From an uncultured Lachnospiraceae bacterium (GTDB lineage: Bacteria > Bacillota > Clostridia > Lachnospirales > Lachnospiraceae), in contig CACWRR010000008.1 in assembly GCA_902763335.1 (NCBI GenBank), forward strand, positions 1-50,774: a stretch of 50,774 bases of DNA, read 5' to 3'. This document shows positions 43,064-50,774 of this stretch, one piece after another. The position numbers and the translations under genes were made by a program. The notes under the pieces were generated by a model. That model ran no database searches. It was given only the letters and a program-made list of their open reading frames with translations, and was not told the DNA's origin. The first letter of the stretch is position 1. Every line of letters begins with the position of its first letter.

Positions 43064-43811
43064 ATTTATTATTGCCAGACGCCGGGATGACAGAGTGAAA
43101 TTTCTGGTTATATTTATAGCCATTGCCATAATCTGTCTGATATTATCGGTGAATGAGGGTGTGAAAATATATAGGGAAATTAATAAAAGTATTGATTACA
43201 TCGTTAGTACGGATTCGTTAGAGGGCGTTACAAAGGCACAACTTGATACATTGAGAAAAATGGATGGCGCTTTGTATGCCGGGAGAATTAAAAATGAGGA
43301 GACAGAATTTATAATACAGGGGGATGAGGTTACATTTACCTTTGTGCAGATGAGCAGTGAAAGTGCAGAAAAATTATATGGGATAAAAGTGACAGAGGGA
43401 AAAGATGAGATGCTGTTTGGCAAAAAATCCTATTCAAAGCTTATCAGGTATATGGGAAAAAGTAATATAGATACGGCGGAGTACATATCAGAAGATAAGA
43501 AATGTAAGGCAAAGGTATTGCAGATATCTGCAAACGGAGATACGATTATACATGTTGTGGATGAAAAAAGCTTCAGCGAAGAAGATAATCAGATAATAGT
43601 AAGGTTTGATAATGCTGATGTGTCAGGAAATAATATAAAGACACTTGAGAATAACAAATTTCAGGTAGTTGATAAAAATGAGTACGAGAGGCAGCAGATA
43701 AAATTGCAAAACTCGGTACTTAAGGTAAAATATCGTCTCATGATATCAGCCATAAGTATAATGTCCGGTGTATTATTGTATATGAACATTCGCAAATATA
43801 AAAAAATATAA
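43047..43811 (+). CDS. Two-segment membrane protein, last gene of the ABC cluster
   Basis: A 254-residue protein. One membrane segment near the N-terminus (about 17-36), an external region of about 185 residues rich in charged residues, and a second segment close to the C-terminus (about 228-245). This resembles a truncated MacB/FtsX-like periplasmic arm, but no family motif is clear. It overlaps the CARDB-like gene by 17 nt and has a GGAGG site there. It probably completes the 38019-43811 operon. Function unknown. Confidence 0.7.
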   Translation: MRLIRKFIIARRRDDRVKFLVIFIAIAIICLILSVNEGVKIYREINKSIDYIVSTDSLEGVTKAQLDTLRKMDGALYAGRIKNEETEFIIQGDEVTFTFVQMSSESAEKLYGIKVTEGKDEMLFGKKSYSKLIRYMGKSNIDTAEYISEDKKCKAKVLQISANGDTIIHVVDEKSFSEEDNQIIVRFDNADVSGNNIKTLENNKFQVVDKNEYERQQIKLQNSVLKVKYRLMISAISIMSGVLLYMNIRKYKKI

Positions 43812-43816
43812 GGAAA

Positions 43817-43874
43817 AAAATCCTTCCGTGTGGTATACTGAAAAATATAACCGGTATATTCACGGGAGGATTTT
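43817..43874 (+). promoter_or_regulatory. Strong hairpin enclosing a ribosome binding site
   Basis: AAAATCCTTCCGTG (43817-43830) pairs with CACGGGAGGATTTT (43861-43874), 14 bp with one wobble. The right arm contains GGGAGG, the ribosome site of the gene at 43880. It may end the preceding operon, mask the ribosome site, or both. Confidence 0.6.
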
Positions 43875-43879
43875 GCATA

Positions 43880-44395
43880 ATGGATGAAAATAATAAAAAA
43901 GACGATATCGGATATTCTGATAATGAATTTATAAAAAATATCGAATATCAGATAGATATTTTAAAATCAGATAAGGACAAACTTGAGAGAAACGGACTTA
44001 TATTAGCTTGTGCAGGACTTATAATTTCATTTTTATTTACACTGGTAACCTGTTCACGCAGTGCAACAAAGTCGCTTGAGGCAATAAAAAACCTTATAGG
44101 TGCGGAAAGTGTTGCAGATTTACTCAGTCATGAGAACTTCAGAGGCTCATATGCTTTTATTATAGTCATAATAGGAATAATAGTCGCGCTTATCGGCGGA
44201 TTTATGGCATACAGTTCAAAGCGTGCGGGAGAGTATGGAATGCAGGCAAAGATTACATTTATAATCGTTATTATCACATTAGTTGTATCACTTGTGCCGA
44301 ATATAACAATATGGGCATACAACAATGCACTGAATAATGCCACTGATAAGGCGGTCAAAGAGATAGTACAGGAACAGCCGGACAAATGGAAATAG
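43880..44395 (+). CDS. Small membrane protein of unknown function
   Basis: A 171-residue protein with a charged, helical N-terminus (about 1-35, acidic and Lys-rich) and three membrane segments (about 36-55, 90-112 and 120-140), ending in a hydrophilic tail. No family was recognised. Its ribosome site (GGGAGG, 10 nt before the ATG) lies inside the 14-bp hairpin at 43817-43874. It is monocistronic, followed by a cluster of hairpins. Confidence 0.7.
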   Translation: MDENNKKDDIGYSDNEFIKNIEYQIDILKSDKDKLERNGLILACAGLIISFLFTLVTCSRSATKSLEAIKNLIGAESVADLLSHENFRGSYAFIIVIIGIIVALIGGFMAYSSKRAGEYGMQAKITFIIVIITLVVSLVPNITIWAYNNALNNATDKAVKEIVQEQPDKWK

Positions 44396-44429
44396 GCAAA
44401 ACATCTACAGAACAGAAATGAGTATAATA

Positions 44430-44494
44430 TGAACTATCATGCATCAGTATGATAGTTCATACGGCTATTTGTTTCGGAGCGAAAACAAATAGCC
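44430..44494 (+). terminator. Two consecutive perfect hairpins
   Basis: TGAACTATCAT (44430-44440) pairs with ATGATAGTTCA (44449-44459). GGCTATTTGTTT (44463-44474) pairs with AAACAAATAGCC (44483-44494), followed by CTTTAT. The second could be a weak terminator of the 43880 gene. Two further imperfect hairpins follow up to 44570. Confidence 0.5.
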
Positions 44495-44586
44495 CTTTAT
44501 GGCAGAAGAAAAATCGCTTTCGCGAATTTTTCGCCGCTTGTTGCGGTGCCTCTTCGCGATAAAATCGCTCAGAAATGAGGATTGGT

Positions 44587-45087
44587 ATGAAATTAGAGAT
44601 AGAAACAAAAATAAATGTAGCTGAATTATACGAATTTACCATAAATCACAACTACAAATCGTTTCACGGAATAGTAAGTCTTTTATTCAGTATTGCATCT
44701 GCTGTCGGAGCAGTTGTTTTCTGGGACAGGCTTTCAATCATGAACAGAGTTCTGATAATATTATTTGCACTTATGTTTACGGTATTTGAGCCGGTAGGAT
44801 GCTATATAAAAGTCCGTAAACAGGTAAAAAATGCATTCAGCCAGCCGATAAAATATATATTCGATAAAAATGGTCTGAAAATAGTTCAGGGTGAAGCATC
44901 GGCACAGTGCCAGTGGCATGAGATAATGAAAGTAACAAGCACAAAGAATCTTGTAAATGTATACACAACACCGGTAAGGGCTTTTATATTGCCAAAAAAG
45001 GATATCGGGCAGCAGTTTGAAGATTTAAAAAAGCTTATGCAGGATAATACACAGTGTTTGAAATTTGATATGCGGAATGGAGATTAG
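44587..45087 (+). CDS. YcxB-like membrane protein
   Basis: A 166-residue protein with two adjacent membrane segments in the first half (about 30-52 and 55-75) and a C-terminal PH-like domain with the YcxB pattern (IFDKNGLKIVQGEASAQCQW, then FILPKKDIG). The function of the family is unknown. The ATG at 44587 follows AGAAATGAGG (44571-44580). The tsaE gene starts one base after its stop, so the two are cotranscribed. Confidence 0.8.
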   Translation: MKLEIETKINVAELYEFTINHNYKSFHGIVSLLFSIASAVGAVVFWDRLSIMNRVLIILFALMFTVFEPVGCYIKVRKQVKNAFSQPIKYIFDKNGLKIVQGEASAQCQWHEIMKVTSTKNLVNVYTTPVRAFILPKKDIGQQFEDLKKLMQDNTQCLKFDMRNGD

Positions 45088-45088
45088 T

Positions 45089-45511
45089 ATGAAAATTATA
45101 GAAACACATTCGCCTGAAGAAACATATAAAGTAGGATATGATTTGGGAAACAGTGCAGAAAAAGGTCAGATATTTTGTATGTCAGGCGACTTGGGCGTTG
45201 GCAAAACCGTATTTACACAGGGATTTGCAGCAGGGCTTGGAGTTGAAGACAATGTAAACAGTCCTACATTTACTATAGTACAGGAATATGAAGATGGCAG
45301 GATACCACTTTATCATTTTGATGTATATAGAATTTCTGATGTAAGCGAGATGGATGAAATAGGATATGAGGAGTACTTTTACGGCGAAGGAGTATGCCTT
45401 ATAGAATGGGCAGAAATCATAGAAGATATTCTGCCGGAAGATGTAACATGGATTACCATAGAAAAGTCCATGGACGAAGATTTTGATTACAGAAAAATAA
45501 CTATAGAATAA
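45089..45511 (+). CDS. tsaE: tRNA t6A synthesis ATPase TsaE
   Basis: The P-loop ATPase of the TsaBDE complex, which installs threonylcarbamoyladenosine at A37 of ANN-decoding tRNAs. The 140-residue protein has Walker A as GDLGVGKTVFTQG (about 32-44), the conserved NSPTFTIVQEY stretch and HFDVYRI. The start at 45089 is set by GGAGA; the frame opens at 45065, inside the previous gene. tsaB follows 17 nt later and tsaD lies at 48.5 kb on the same strand. Confidence 0.95.
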   Translation: MKIIETHSPEETYKVGYDLGNSAEKGQIFCMSGDLGVGKTVFTQGFAAGLGVEDNVNSPTFTIVQEYEDGRIPLYHFDVYRISDVSEMDEIGYEEYFYGEGVCLIEWAEIIEDILPEDVTWITIEKSMDEDFDYRKITIE

Positions 45512-45528
45512 AGAAAGGCAGTTAAAAT

Positions 45529-46236
45529 ATGAGGATTTTAGGAATAGAAACATCATCACTTGTTGCAGGTGTTGCGGTGGTTACAGATGATGTTGTGACA
45601 GCAGAATATAATATAAATCATAAAAAAACGCATTCACAGACGCTTCTTCCTATGCTTGACGAGATAACAAAGATGGCCGAGATACAGCTTGATACCATAG
45701 ATGCCATAGCTGTATCAGGCGGGCCGGGTTCGTTTACGGGCTTAAGAATCGGTTCAGCCACAGCTAAAGGTCTGGGACTTGCCCTTGATATACCGCTTAT
45801 ACATATTCCTACATTAGAGGCTATGGCATATAATTTCTGGGGTACAGAAAAGTATGTGTGCCCGATTATGGATGCCAGAAGAAATCAGGTTTATACCGGA
45901 GTATATCACTTTGAAGATGAAAATATTATATGTGATATGGAACAGACGGCAATTGCTATTGAGGAGCTGGTAGACAAACTTAATGAAATGAATAACAATA
46001 TTATATTTGTTGGAGACGGAATACCTGCATTTAAAGAATATATAGATGAAAATCTTAAATGCGGTTACAGCTATGCACCGGCACATCAGAGCCGTCAGAG
46101 GGCGGCATCCGTGGCTTCGCTTGGAAAAATCTATTGTGAAAAAGAAATGATAGAAAAGGCAGAGGAACATCTTCCGGAGTATTTACGCCTTTCACAGGCT
46201 GAGAGGGAGAGAAAAGAAAGAGAGAACGGGAACTAG
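45529..46236 (+). CDS. tsaB: tRNA t6A synthesis scaffold TsaB
   Basis: A 235-residue ASKHA-fold protein (YeaZ) that pairs with TsaD in t6A synthesis. The N-terminus ILGIETSSLVAGVAVV and the family motif AVSGGPGSFTGLRIG (about residues 62-76) are intact. It follows tsaE closely and runs straight into rimI with no gap, forming the common tsaE-tsaB-rimI order. Confidence 0.95.
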   Translation: MRILGIETSSLVAGVAVVTDDVVTAEYNINHKKTHSQTLLPMLDEITKMAEIQLDTIDAIAVSGGPGSFTGLRIGSATAKGLGLALDIPLIHIPTLEAMAYNFWGTEKYVCPIMDARRNQVYTGVYHFEDENIICDMEQTAIAIEELVDKLNEMNNNIIFVGDGIPAFKEYIDENLKCGYSYAPAHQSRQRAASVASLGKIYCEKEMIEKAEEHLPEYLRLSQAERERKERENGN

Positions 46237-46680
46237 ATGACAGATTACAGATATATGGTGGAGCAGGATATCCCTGCGCTGGCAGAACTTGAGAGAAAAT
46301 ATTTTAGTATACCATGGTCTGAGAAATCATTGAGAAATGAACTACAGAATAATGATTCTGTTTTCATAGTGGCAGAGACAGACGGAGTGGTTGCAGGCTA
46401 TGCGGGAGTGTATCTTATGGGATTTGAAGCAGGGATAACAAATGTTGTTGTTGATGAAAAATTCAGAAAAAATGGAATTGGCAATGGAATTGTAAACAGG
46501 CTCATAGAAGAATGTGAGAAACACGGAGTTTCAGACATAACACTGGAGGTTCGTGAAAGTAATATTCCGGCATTGGAACTATACAAAAAAAATGGATTTG
46601 TATCTGAAGGAAAAAGACCGGGATTTTATGATAAGCCAAAAGAAGATGCTGTTATAATGTGGAGAAGACAGCAAAAATGA
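46237..46680 (+). CDS. rimI: Ribosomal-protein S18 alanine N-acetyltransferase
   Basis: A GNAT acetyltransferase of 147 residues, RimI-like, expected to acetylate the N-terminus of ribosomal protein S18. The acetyl-CoA-binding motif is seen as VDEKFRKNGIGNGIVNRL, followed by LEVRESNIPALELYKKNGF and a C-terminal YDKPKEDAVIMW. It begins directly after the tsaB stop codon, as in many Firmicutes. Confidence 0.92.
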   Translation: MTDYRYMVEQDIPALAELERKYFSIPWSEKSLRNELQNNDSVFIVAETDGVVAGYAGVYLMGFEAGITNVVVDEKFRKNGIGNGIVNRLIEECEKHGVSDITLEVRESNIPALELYKKNGFVSEGKRPGFYDKPKEDAVIMWRRQQK

Positions 46681-46757
46681 TAAATATTTCCACTATATAT
46701 TCATGTAATATTATTTTATAATAAATGAACACGGTGAGAAAAGGAAAGGGTGTTCAT

Positions 46758-47003
46758 ATGAGAAAAATAATTAAAGAAGAAAATACACTTATAGAGATGA
46801 AGTGTGATTGTTGTGGACGTACTATGAAGATAGAGAATGGAATAGTGATGGAAGGAGTGTTTTCCATAGACTATCCATGGGGATATTTTTCAACTAAAGA
46901 TGGAGAAATAGATTCATTAGACCTGTGTGAGAAATGTTATGACAGAATTATCAGCGAAAATAATATATCCATAACAAGGAGTGATAACACTGAACTTCTA
47001 TAG
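46758..47003 (+). CDS. Small zinc-binding-type protein
   Basis: An 81-residue protein with two Cys pairs: CDCCGR (about residues 17-22) and CEKC (about 62-65), an arrangement fitting one zinc site. No family was recognised; it may be a small regulatory or chaperone-like factor. The ATG at 46758 is preferred over 46725 because GGAAAGGG lies just before it. TGAACAC (46726-46732) and GTGTTCA (46750-46756) form an inverted repeat around that ribosome site. It sits between rimI and rnz. Confidence 0.65.
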   Translation: MRKIIKEENTLIEMKCDCCGRTMKIENGIVMEGVFSIDYPWGYFSTKDGEIDSLDLCEKCYDRIISENNISITRSDNTELL

Positions 47004-47029
47004 ATATGTAATTTGAAATGGAGGTAAAG

Positions 47030-47938
47030 ATGCTTGATTTATGTTTATTAGGTACCGGAGGAATGATGCCGCTGCCCAAAAGGTGGCTGACGGCACTTCT
47101 TACCAGATACAACGGCAGCAGTCTTTTGATTGACTGCGGTGAAGGAACTCAGATAGCCATAAAGGAGAAAGGGTGGACATTTAAGCCTATAGATACAATA
47201 TGCTTTACGCATTATCACGCAGACCACATAAGCGGACTGCCGGGACTGCTCCTTACCATGGGAAATGCAGAAAGAACAGAACCTCTTACCCTTATAGGCC
47301 CGAAGGGACTTGAAAAAGTTGTAAATTCAATAAGGATAATTGCGCCTGAGCTGCCTTTTAAATTAAAATTCATCGAATTGTCGGGACAGACACAGACGAT
47401 AGAAAACAAAGGCTATATAATAGAAGCATTTAAGGTTAATCATGCCGTGACATGCTACGGGTATAATATTATTATAAAGAGAGCAGGCAAATTTGATGTT
47501 GATAAGGCAAATAAGCTTGAAATACCAAAAAAATTCTGGAATATGCTTCAAAAGGGTGAATCTGTAACTGAAGGTACAAAAACATACACACCTGATATGG
47601 TTATGGGACCAGAGAGAAAAGGAATAAAAGTCACATATTGCACAGATACACGTCCTACACCACTCATAGAAGAGTCTGCAAAAAATGCTGATTTATTTAT
47701 ATGTGAAGGAATGTACGGAGAAAAGGGAAAAGAGGCGAAGGCAAGAGAGTATAAACACATGACATTTTACGAGGCTGCAAGAATAGCTAAAAAAGCACAG
47801 GTACAGGAAATGTGGCTTACACATTACAGTCCTTCCCTTATATATCCGGAGGAGTTTATGCCTGATGTGTGCAAAATATTCCCGAAATCATTTCCGGGAA
47901 AAGATGGAAAAACGGTGGAAATGGCATTTAAAGAATAG
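47030..47938 (+). CDS. rnz: Ribonuclease Z
   Basis: A tRNA 3'-end processing endonuclease of the metallo-beta-lactamase fold. The metal site is HYHADH (H61, H63, D65, H66) within FTHYHADHISGLPG. Other features are the exosite-like PPGR-lacking middle region and the C-terminal HMTFYEAARIAKKA with LTHYSPS. At 302 residues it is standard for the short bacterial form. The ATG at 47030 follows a GGAGG site. It matters for tRNAs without an encoded CCA, such as the tRNA-Ser at 50.4 kb. Confidence 0.93.
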   Translation: MLDLCLLGTGGMMPLPKRWLTALLTRYNGSSLLIDCGEGTQIAIKEKGWTFKPIDTICFTHYHADHISGLPGLLLTMGNAERTEPLTLIGPKGLEKVVNSIRIIAPELPFKLKFIELSGQTQTIENKGYIIEAFKVNHAVTCYGYNIIIKRAGKFDVDKANKLEIPKKFWNMLQKGESVTEGTKTYTPDMVMGPERKGIKVTYCTDTRPTPLIEESAKNADLFICEGMYGEKGKEAKAREYKHMTFYEAARIAKKAQVQEMWLTHYSPSLIYPEEFMPDVCKIFPKSFPGKDGKTVEMAFKE

Positions 47939-47955
47939 CGGATGGAGGTGTTACC

Positions 47956-48531
47956 ATGACTAAAAAGACGGTAAAAAACATAGTAATACTGGTTGTGATA
48001 GCTTTAATTGTTGTATATTCTTTTTATGTAATAATTGAAAAGAATGGTTCAGGCAAAAGTGATTCTAAAACTAAAAGTGATGTTGAGAAGCTTGCAGACA
48101 GAAATCTGGATGAGGATTATCCTGATACACCAAAGGGGGTAGTGGATTATTATAGTCAGATAATTACCTGTCTGTATGAGGGCGGATATAGTGAAGACGA
48201 GATGAAAGAGCTTGCAAAGCAGGCACATAAGCTTATGGATGATGAATTGGCATCGCGTAATGAATTTGATGATTATTACAAAAATCTGCGTGAGGATGTG
48301 GAGTCATATAAAGCTGATGAAAAGAAAATATCATCATATCTGGTTGAAAGCGGAGATGATGTAAAATACAAAGATTTCCAGGAAAGAAAATACTCATTTG
48401 TTGATTGTACATATTATACAAAGGGAAAAGAAGGAACTGCAAAAGTACCGGAGGAGTATACCCTGCGTATGGATAAAGATGGAAAATGGAAAATATTATA
48501 TTGGAAAATGGTGAATAAAAATGAAAAATAA
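47956..48531 (+). CDS. Single-pass membrane protein of unknown function
   Basis: A 191-residue protein with an N-terminal membrane segment (about 8-26), a Lys/Ser/Asp-rich linker and an external domain of about 150 residues with mixed helix and strand, ending in a WKILYWKM pattern. It resembles small lipoprotein-like DUF4878-type domains, but that is uncertain. It has a GGAGGTG site, and its last 11 nt overlap the tsaD start, so it is coupled to tsaD. Confidence 0.7.
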   Translation: MTKKTVKNIVILVVIALIVVYSFYVIIEKNGSGKSDSKTKSDVEKLADRNLDEDYPDTPKGVVDYYSQIITCLYEGGYSEDEMKELAKQAHKLMDDELASRNEFDDYYKNLREDVESYKADEKKISSYLVESGDDVKYKDFQERKYSFVDCTYYTKGKEGTAKVPEEYTLRMDKDGKWKILYWKMVNKNEK

Positions 48532-49552
48532 AAATGAAGATGTAACAATACTTGCTATTGAAAGCTCATGTGATGAAACTGCAGCAGCAGTGGTTAGAAA
48601 CGGTCGTGACGTTCTGTCAAATGTTATATCATCACAGATAGCAATACATACTTTATACGGTGGAGTTGTTCCAGAAATTGCATCAAGAAAACATATGGAG
48701 AAGATAAATCAGGTAATAGAGCAGGCACTCAGTGATGCAGACATGAAATTAAATGATGTGGACGCTATAGGTGTGACATATGGTCCGGGGCTTGTAGGGG
48801 CGCTGCTTGTAGGTGTATCGGCTGCGAAAGCAATAAGTTTTGCTTCCGGTAAACCTTTAGTCGGCGTGCATCATATTGAAGGACATATATCTGCAAACTA
48901 TATTGAAAATAAAGAATTGGAACCTCCGTTTGTATGCCTTGTAGTATCCGGAGGTCACACTCATATAGTTATAGTAAATGATTATGGAAAATATGAAGTG
49001 ATTGGAAGAACGAGAGATGACGCGGCAGGAGAAGCATTTGATAAAGTGGCGAGGGCAATAGGACTCGGATATCCGGGAGGTCCTAAGGTTGATAAAATAG
49101 CAAAAGAGGGCAATCCTCATGCGATAGAATTTCCGAGGGCGGTTATAGATGATGCGCCATATGATTTTAGCTTTAGCGGTCTGAAATCAGCCGTGTTGAA
49201 TTATATAAACTCATGTAAAATGAAAGACATACCTGTCAATACTGCTGATGTTGCAGCATCTTTTCAGCAGGCAGTAACAGATATGCTTGTTTCCCGTGCT
49301 ATAAAAGCTGTAAAGGAAAATGGTATGGATAAACTTGCCATAGCAGGAGGAGTTGCATCAAATTCGGCTATAAGGGCAGCGCTGATAGAGCAGTGCGACA
49401 AAAATAATATAAGATTTTTCTCACCATCTCCGGGATTATGTACGGATAATGCGGCTATGATAGGGGCTGCGGCATATTATGAATATATGGATGGTGTGAG
49501 AAGTGGCTGGGATCTGAATGCGGTTCCCGGTTTAAAACTTGTATCGCGGTAA
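48521..49552 (+). CDS. tsaD: tRNA t6A threonylcarbamoyltransferase TsaD
   Basis: The catalytic subunit of t6A synthesis, transferring threonylcarbamoyl to A37. It is a 343-residue ASKHA protein with the N-terminal [14 protein letters not shown], the metal-binding HIEGH (H118 and H122), GGHTHIV, and the C-terminal [11 protein letters not shown] with CTDNAAMIG. The frame overlaps the preceding membrane protein by 11 nt. With tsaE and tsaB nearby, the whole TsaBDE set is in this window. Confidence 0.97.
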   Translation: MKNKNEDVTILAIESSCDETAAAVVRNGRDVLSNVISSQIAIHTLYGGVVPEIASRKHMEKINQVIEQALSDADMKLNDVDAIGVTYGPGLVGALLVGVSAAKAISFASGKPLVGVHHIEGHISANYIENKELEPPFVCLVVSGGHTHIVIVNDYGKYEVIGRTRDDAAGEAFDKVARAIGLGYPGGPKVDKIAKEGNPHAIEFPRAVIDDAPYDFSFSGLKSAVLNYINSCKMKDIPVNTADVAASFQQAVTDMLVSRAIKAVKENGMDKLAIAGGVASNSAIRAALIEQCDKNNIRFFSPSPGLCTDNAAMIGAAAYYEYMDGVRSGWDLNAVPGLKLVSR

Positions 49553-49591
49553 GAAGTGAAATATAAATGTATTGGGAAATGGAGAAAGTAT

Positions 49592-50272
49592 ATGAAAGTA
49601 ACAGCTGTTATATTATCGGCAGGCAAAGGTACAAGAATGGGAAGTGATGTACCTAAGCAGTATCTTAATATAAATGGAAGACCTATGTTGTATTATACAC
49701 TCAGGACATTTGAAAACAGTAATGTGGACGAATTGATTATCGTGGCCGGTAAAGATGATATTGAGTATGTCAGAAGTGAAATAGTATGTAAATATGACAT
49801 AAAAAAGGTTAAAGACATTGTAGAAGGTGGAAAGGAACGATATAATTCCTCATATAACGGCATAATTGCCGCAACAGGGGCAGATTATCTTCTTCTTCAT
49901 GATGCGGCAAGACCTTGTATCACAACCGGAAAAATAAACGAACTAATAAATGAAGTAAAGAAGTGTGGGGCGTGTATACTCGGAGTACCGGTAAAAGACA
50001 CTATAAAGCTTGTTGATAAACAGAATAAGGTAACAGAGAGCTTGAGAAGAGACATGCTGTGGAGTATACAGACACCACAGGCTTTTTTGAGAGATGATAT
50101 GATAAAGGCATATAAGATTATGTTTGAAAATAGTATGGATAATATTACAGATGATTCTATGGTTATGGAAAAGTTTGGAAATAAAAAAGTTAAAGTTTTA
50201 TTAGGAGAGTATAATAATATAAAGGCTACAACCCCAGAAGATATGCGGGTTTTAGAAGAAATTTTAAAATAA
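49592..50272 (+). CDS. ispD: 2-C-methyl-D-erythritol 4-phosphate cytidylyltransferase
   Basis: The third enzyme of the non-mevalonate (MEP) isoprenoid pathway, forming CDP-ME from MEP and CTP. The 226-residue protein shows the nucleotide loop LSAGKGTRMGSDVPKQYL, the DAARPCI motif and a TDDSMVME stretch. The ATG at 49592 follows GGAGAAAG; the frame opens at 49556 without a ribosome site. It implies the MEP pathway in this organism. It is probably cotranscribed with tsaD, 40 nt upstream. Confidence 0.94.
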   Translation: MKVTAVILSAGKGTRMGSDVPKQYLNINGRPMLYYTLRTFENSNVDELIIVAGKDDIEYVRSEIVCKYDIKKVKDIVEGGKERYNSSYNGIIAATGADYLLLHDAARPCITTGKINELINEVKKCGACILGVPVKDTIKLVDKQNKVTESLRRDMLWSIQTPQAFLRDDMIKAYKIMFENSMDNITDDSMVMEKFGNKKVKVLLGEYNNIKATTPEDMRVLEEILK

Positions 50273-50294
50273 ATAAAAAAAATTAAAAAAAGTG

Positions 50295-50323
50295 TTGACA
50301 TAGGGGACGGGTAGTGATATACT
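50295..50323 (+). promoter_or_regulatory. Consensus promoter for tRNA-Ser
   Basis: TTGACA (50295-50300), a 17-bp spacer and TATACT (50318-50323), about 45 nt before the tRNA. Confidence 0.8.
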
Positions 50324-50373
50324 TATCGACGTCGCTGATGAACAGCACAAAACAAAAAACAAGAAAAACATAC

Positions 50374-50459
50374 GGAGAGGTATCGAAGTGGTCATAACGA
50401 GGCGGTCTTGAAAACCGTTTGTCCGCAAGGGCGCGTGGGTTCGAATCCCACCCTCTCCG
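50374..50459 (+). tRNA. tRNA-Ser (anticodon UGA)
   Basis: An 86-nt class II tRNA. The acceptor stem GGAGAGG/CCTCTCC is perfect, the anticodon loop CTTGAAA carries TGA at 50409-50411, the long variable arm is typical of Ser, and the T-arm reads GTGGG-TTCGAAT-CCCAC. The CCA end is not encoded, so RNase Z and CCA-adding enzyme are needed. It decodes UCA and related serine codons. Confidence 0.97.
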
Positions 50460-50529
50460 CTCTGTAGAGATACAGATTGGCAGTTGAATACGAGAAACAG
50501 AAATGTTTCGAAAAAAGTAAAAAAAGTAC

Positions 50530-50558
50530 TTGACAGTCACTTAAAACTTTGATAAAAT
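50530..50558 (+). promoter_or_regulatory. rRNA-type promoter P1
   Basis: TTGACA (50530-50535), a 17-bp spacer, then TAAAAT (50553-50558). It is followed by a perfect 11-bp palindrome, ATTTTTGAAAC/GTTTCAAAAAT, near 50582-50609. Confidence 0.75.
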
Positions 50559-50622
50559 ATGCAAGCTGCTTAAAAACAGACATTTTTGAAACAAAAAGTT
50601 TCAAAAATAAAATAAAAAGTTG

Positions 50623-50651
50623 TTGACAAAGATTTGAAAATGTGGTAAACT
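50623..50651 (+). promoter_or_regulatory. rRNA-type promoter P2
   Basis: TTGACA (50623-50628), a 17-bp spacer, then TAAACT (50646-50651), 93 bp after P1. Tandem, near-consensus promoters are characteristic of rRNA operons. Confidence 0.75.
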
Positions 50652-50774
50652 ATTTAAGTTGCTGCTGACAAAGGAAACAACGAAGAACATGAACATTGAT
50701 AACTAAACAGCGAAAGAAACCATCCCTGAAAATTCGAAATGAATTTCAGAGAACAACATTGATTCGAAAGAATT
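50652..50774 (+). other. Probable leader of an rRNA operon
   Basis: The 123 nt after P2 contain no open frame and carry ACATTGATAACTAAACAG, an arrangement common in leaders just before 16S rRNA genes in Lachnospiraceae. The 16S gene itself would start to the right of the window. Confidence 0.55.

Noticed and set aside
1-50774. CRISPR arrays, insertion sequences or prophage genes
   Set aside because: No regularly spaced repeats, transposase, integrase or phage structural genes were seen on either strand.

Overview
The window looks like a chromosomal segment of a low-GC Firmicute, most likely a gut Lachnospiraceae (Coprococcus/Eubacterium/Lachnospira-like). This is inferred from AT-rich coding sequence, strong AGGAGG ribosome sites with some TTG/GTG starts, TTGACA-N17-TATAAT promoters, a long-form hibernation factor, dipicolinate synthase genes, and a tRNA-Ser followed by what looks like an rRNA operon leader at the right edge. 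I cannot name the species.

Layout. 1-3.5 kb: a small XRE-like regulator, a zinc-ribbon membrane protein and a methyl-accepting chemotaxis protein. 3.6-10.8 kb: a same-strand envelope run of polysaccharide deacetylase, methyltransferase, CidA/LrgA plus LrgB, membrane GDPD phosphodiesterase, omega-amidase-like hydrolase and a MurJ/SpoVB-type flippase. 10.9-16.3 kb: leuA fused to a C-terminal AraC-type DNA-binding domain, then dpaA-dpaB (dipicolinate synthase) and asnB. A minus-strand SDR gene (16.4-17.1 kb) is flanked by two related hairpin repeats. 17.3-25.8 kb: an SH3-NlpC/P60 hydrolase, hpf, secA, prfB (with the classical +1 frameshift), cheW, an ACT/PheB-like regulator and hom.

25.8-33.3 kb is accessory. 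It holds a minus-strand ribbon-helix-helix regulator with two operator-like palindromes, a DUF4352-like gene with a frameshift in a 7-A run, an orphan LytTR regulator, a small secreted protein, two lipoproteins and a permease/ATPase/permease ABC system. Minus-strand tex (33.4-35.5 kb) separates this from a second accessory block (35.6-43.8 kb): a structured leader, a two-component system, then a lipoprotein, two membrane proteins, an ABC ATPase, a CARDB-like surface protein and another membrane protein.

43.9-50.3 kb: two small membrane proteins, then housekeeping genes centred on t6A tRNA modification (tsaE, tsaB, tsaD) with rimI, rnz and ispD. The window ends with tRNA-Ser(UGA) and two strong tandem promoters of a probable rRNA operon whose 16S gene lies just outside.

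The most notable points are the LeuA-AraC fusion, the orphan LytTR regulator with 21-bp phased direct repeats ahead of a secreted protein/ABC operon, the RHH regulator with matching palindromes overlapping the next promoter, the frameshift at A AAA AAC, and two sets of unassigned structured elements (16.3/17.1 kb and 35.7 kb). All functional statements are read from sequence by eye; no database search was run.
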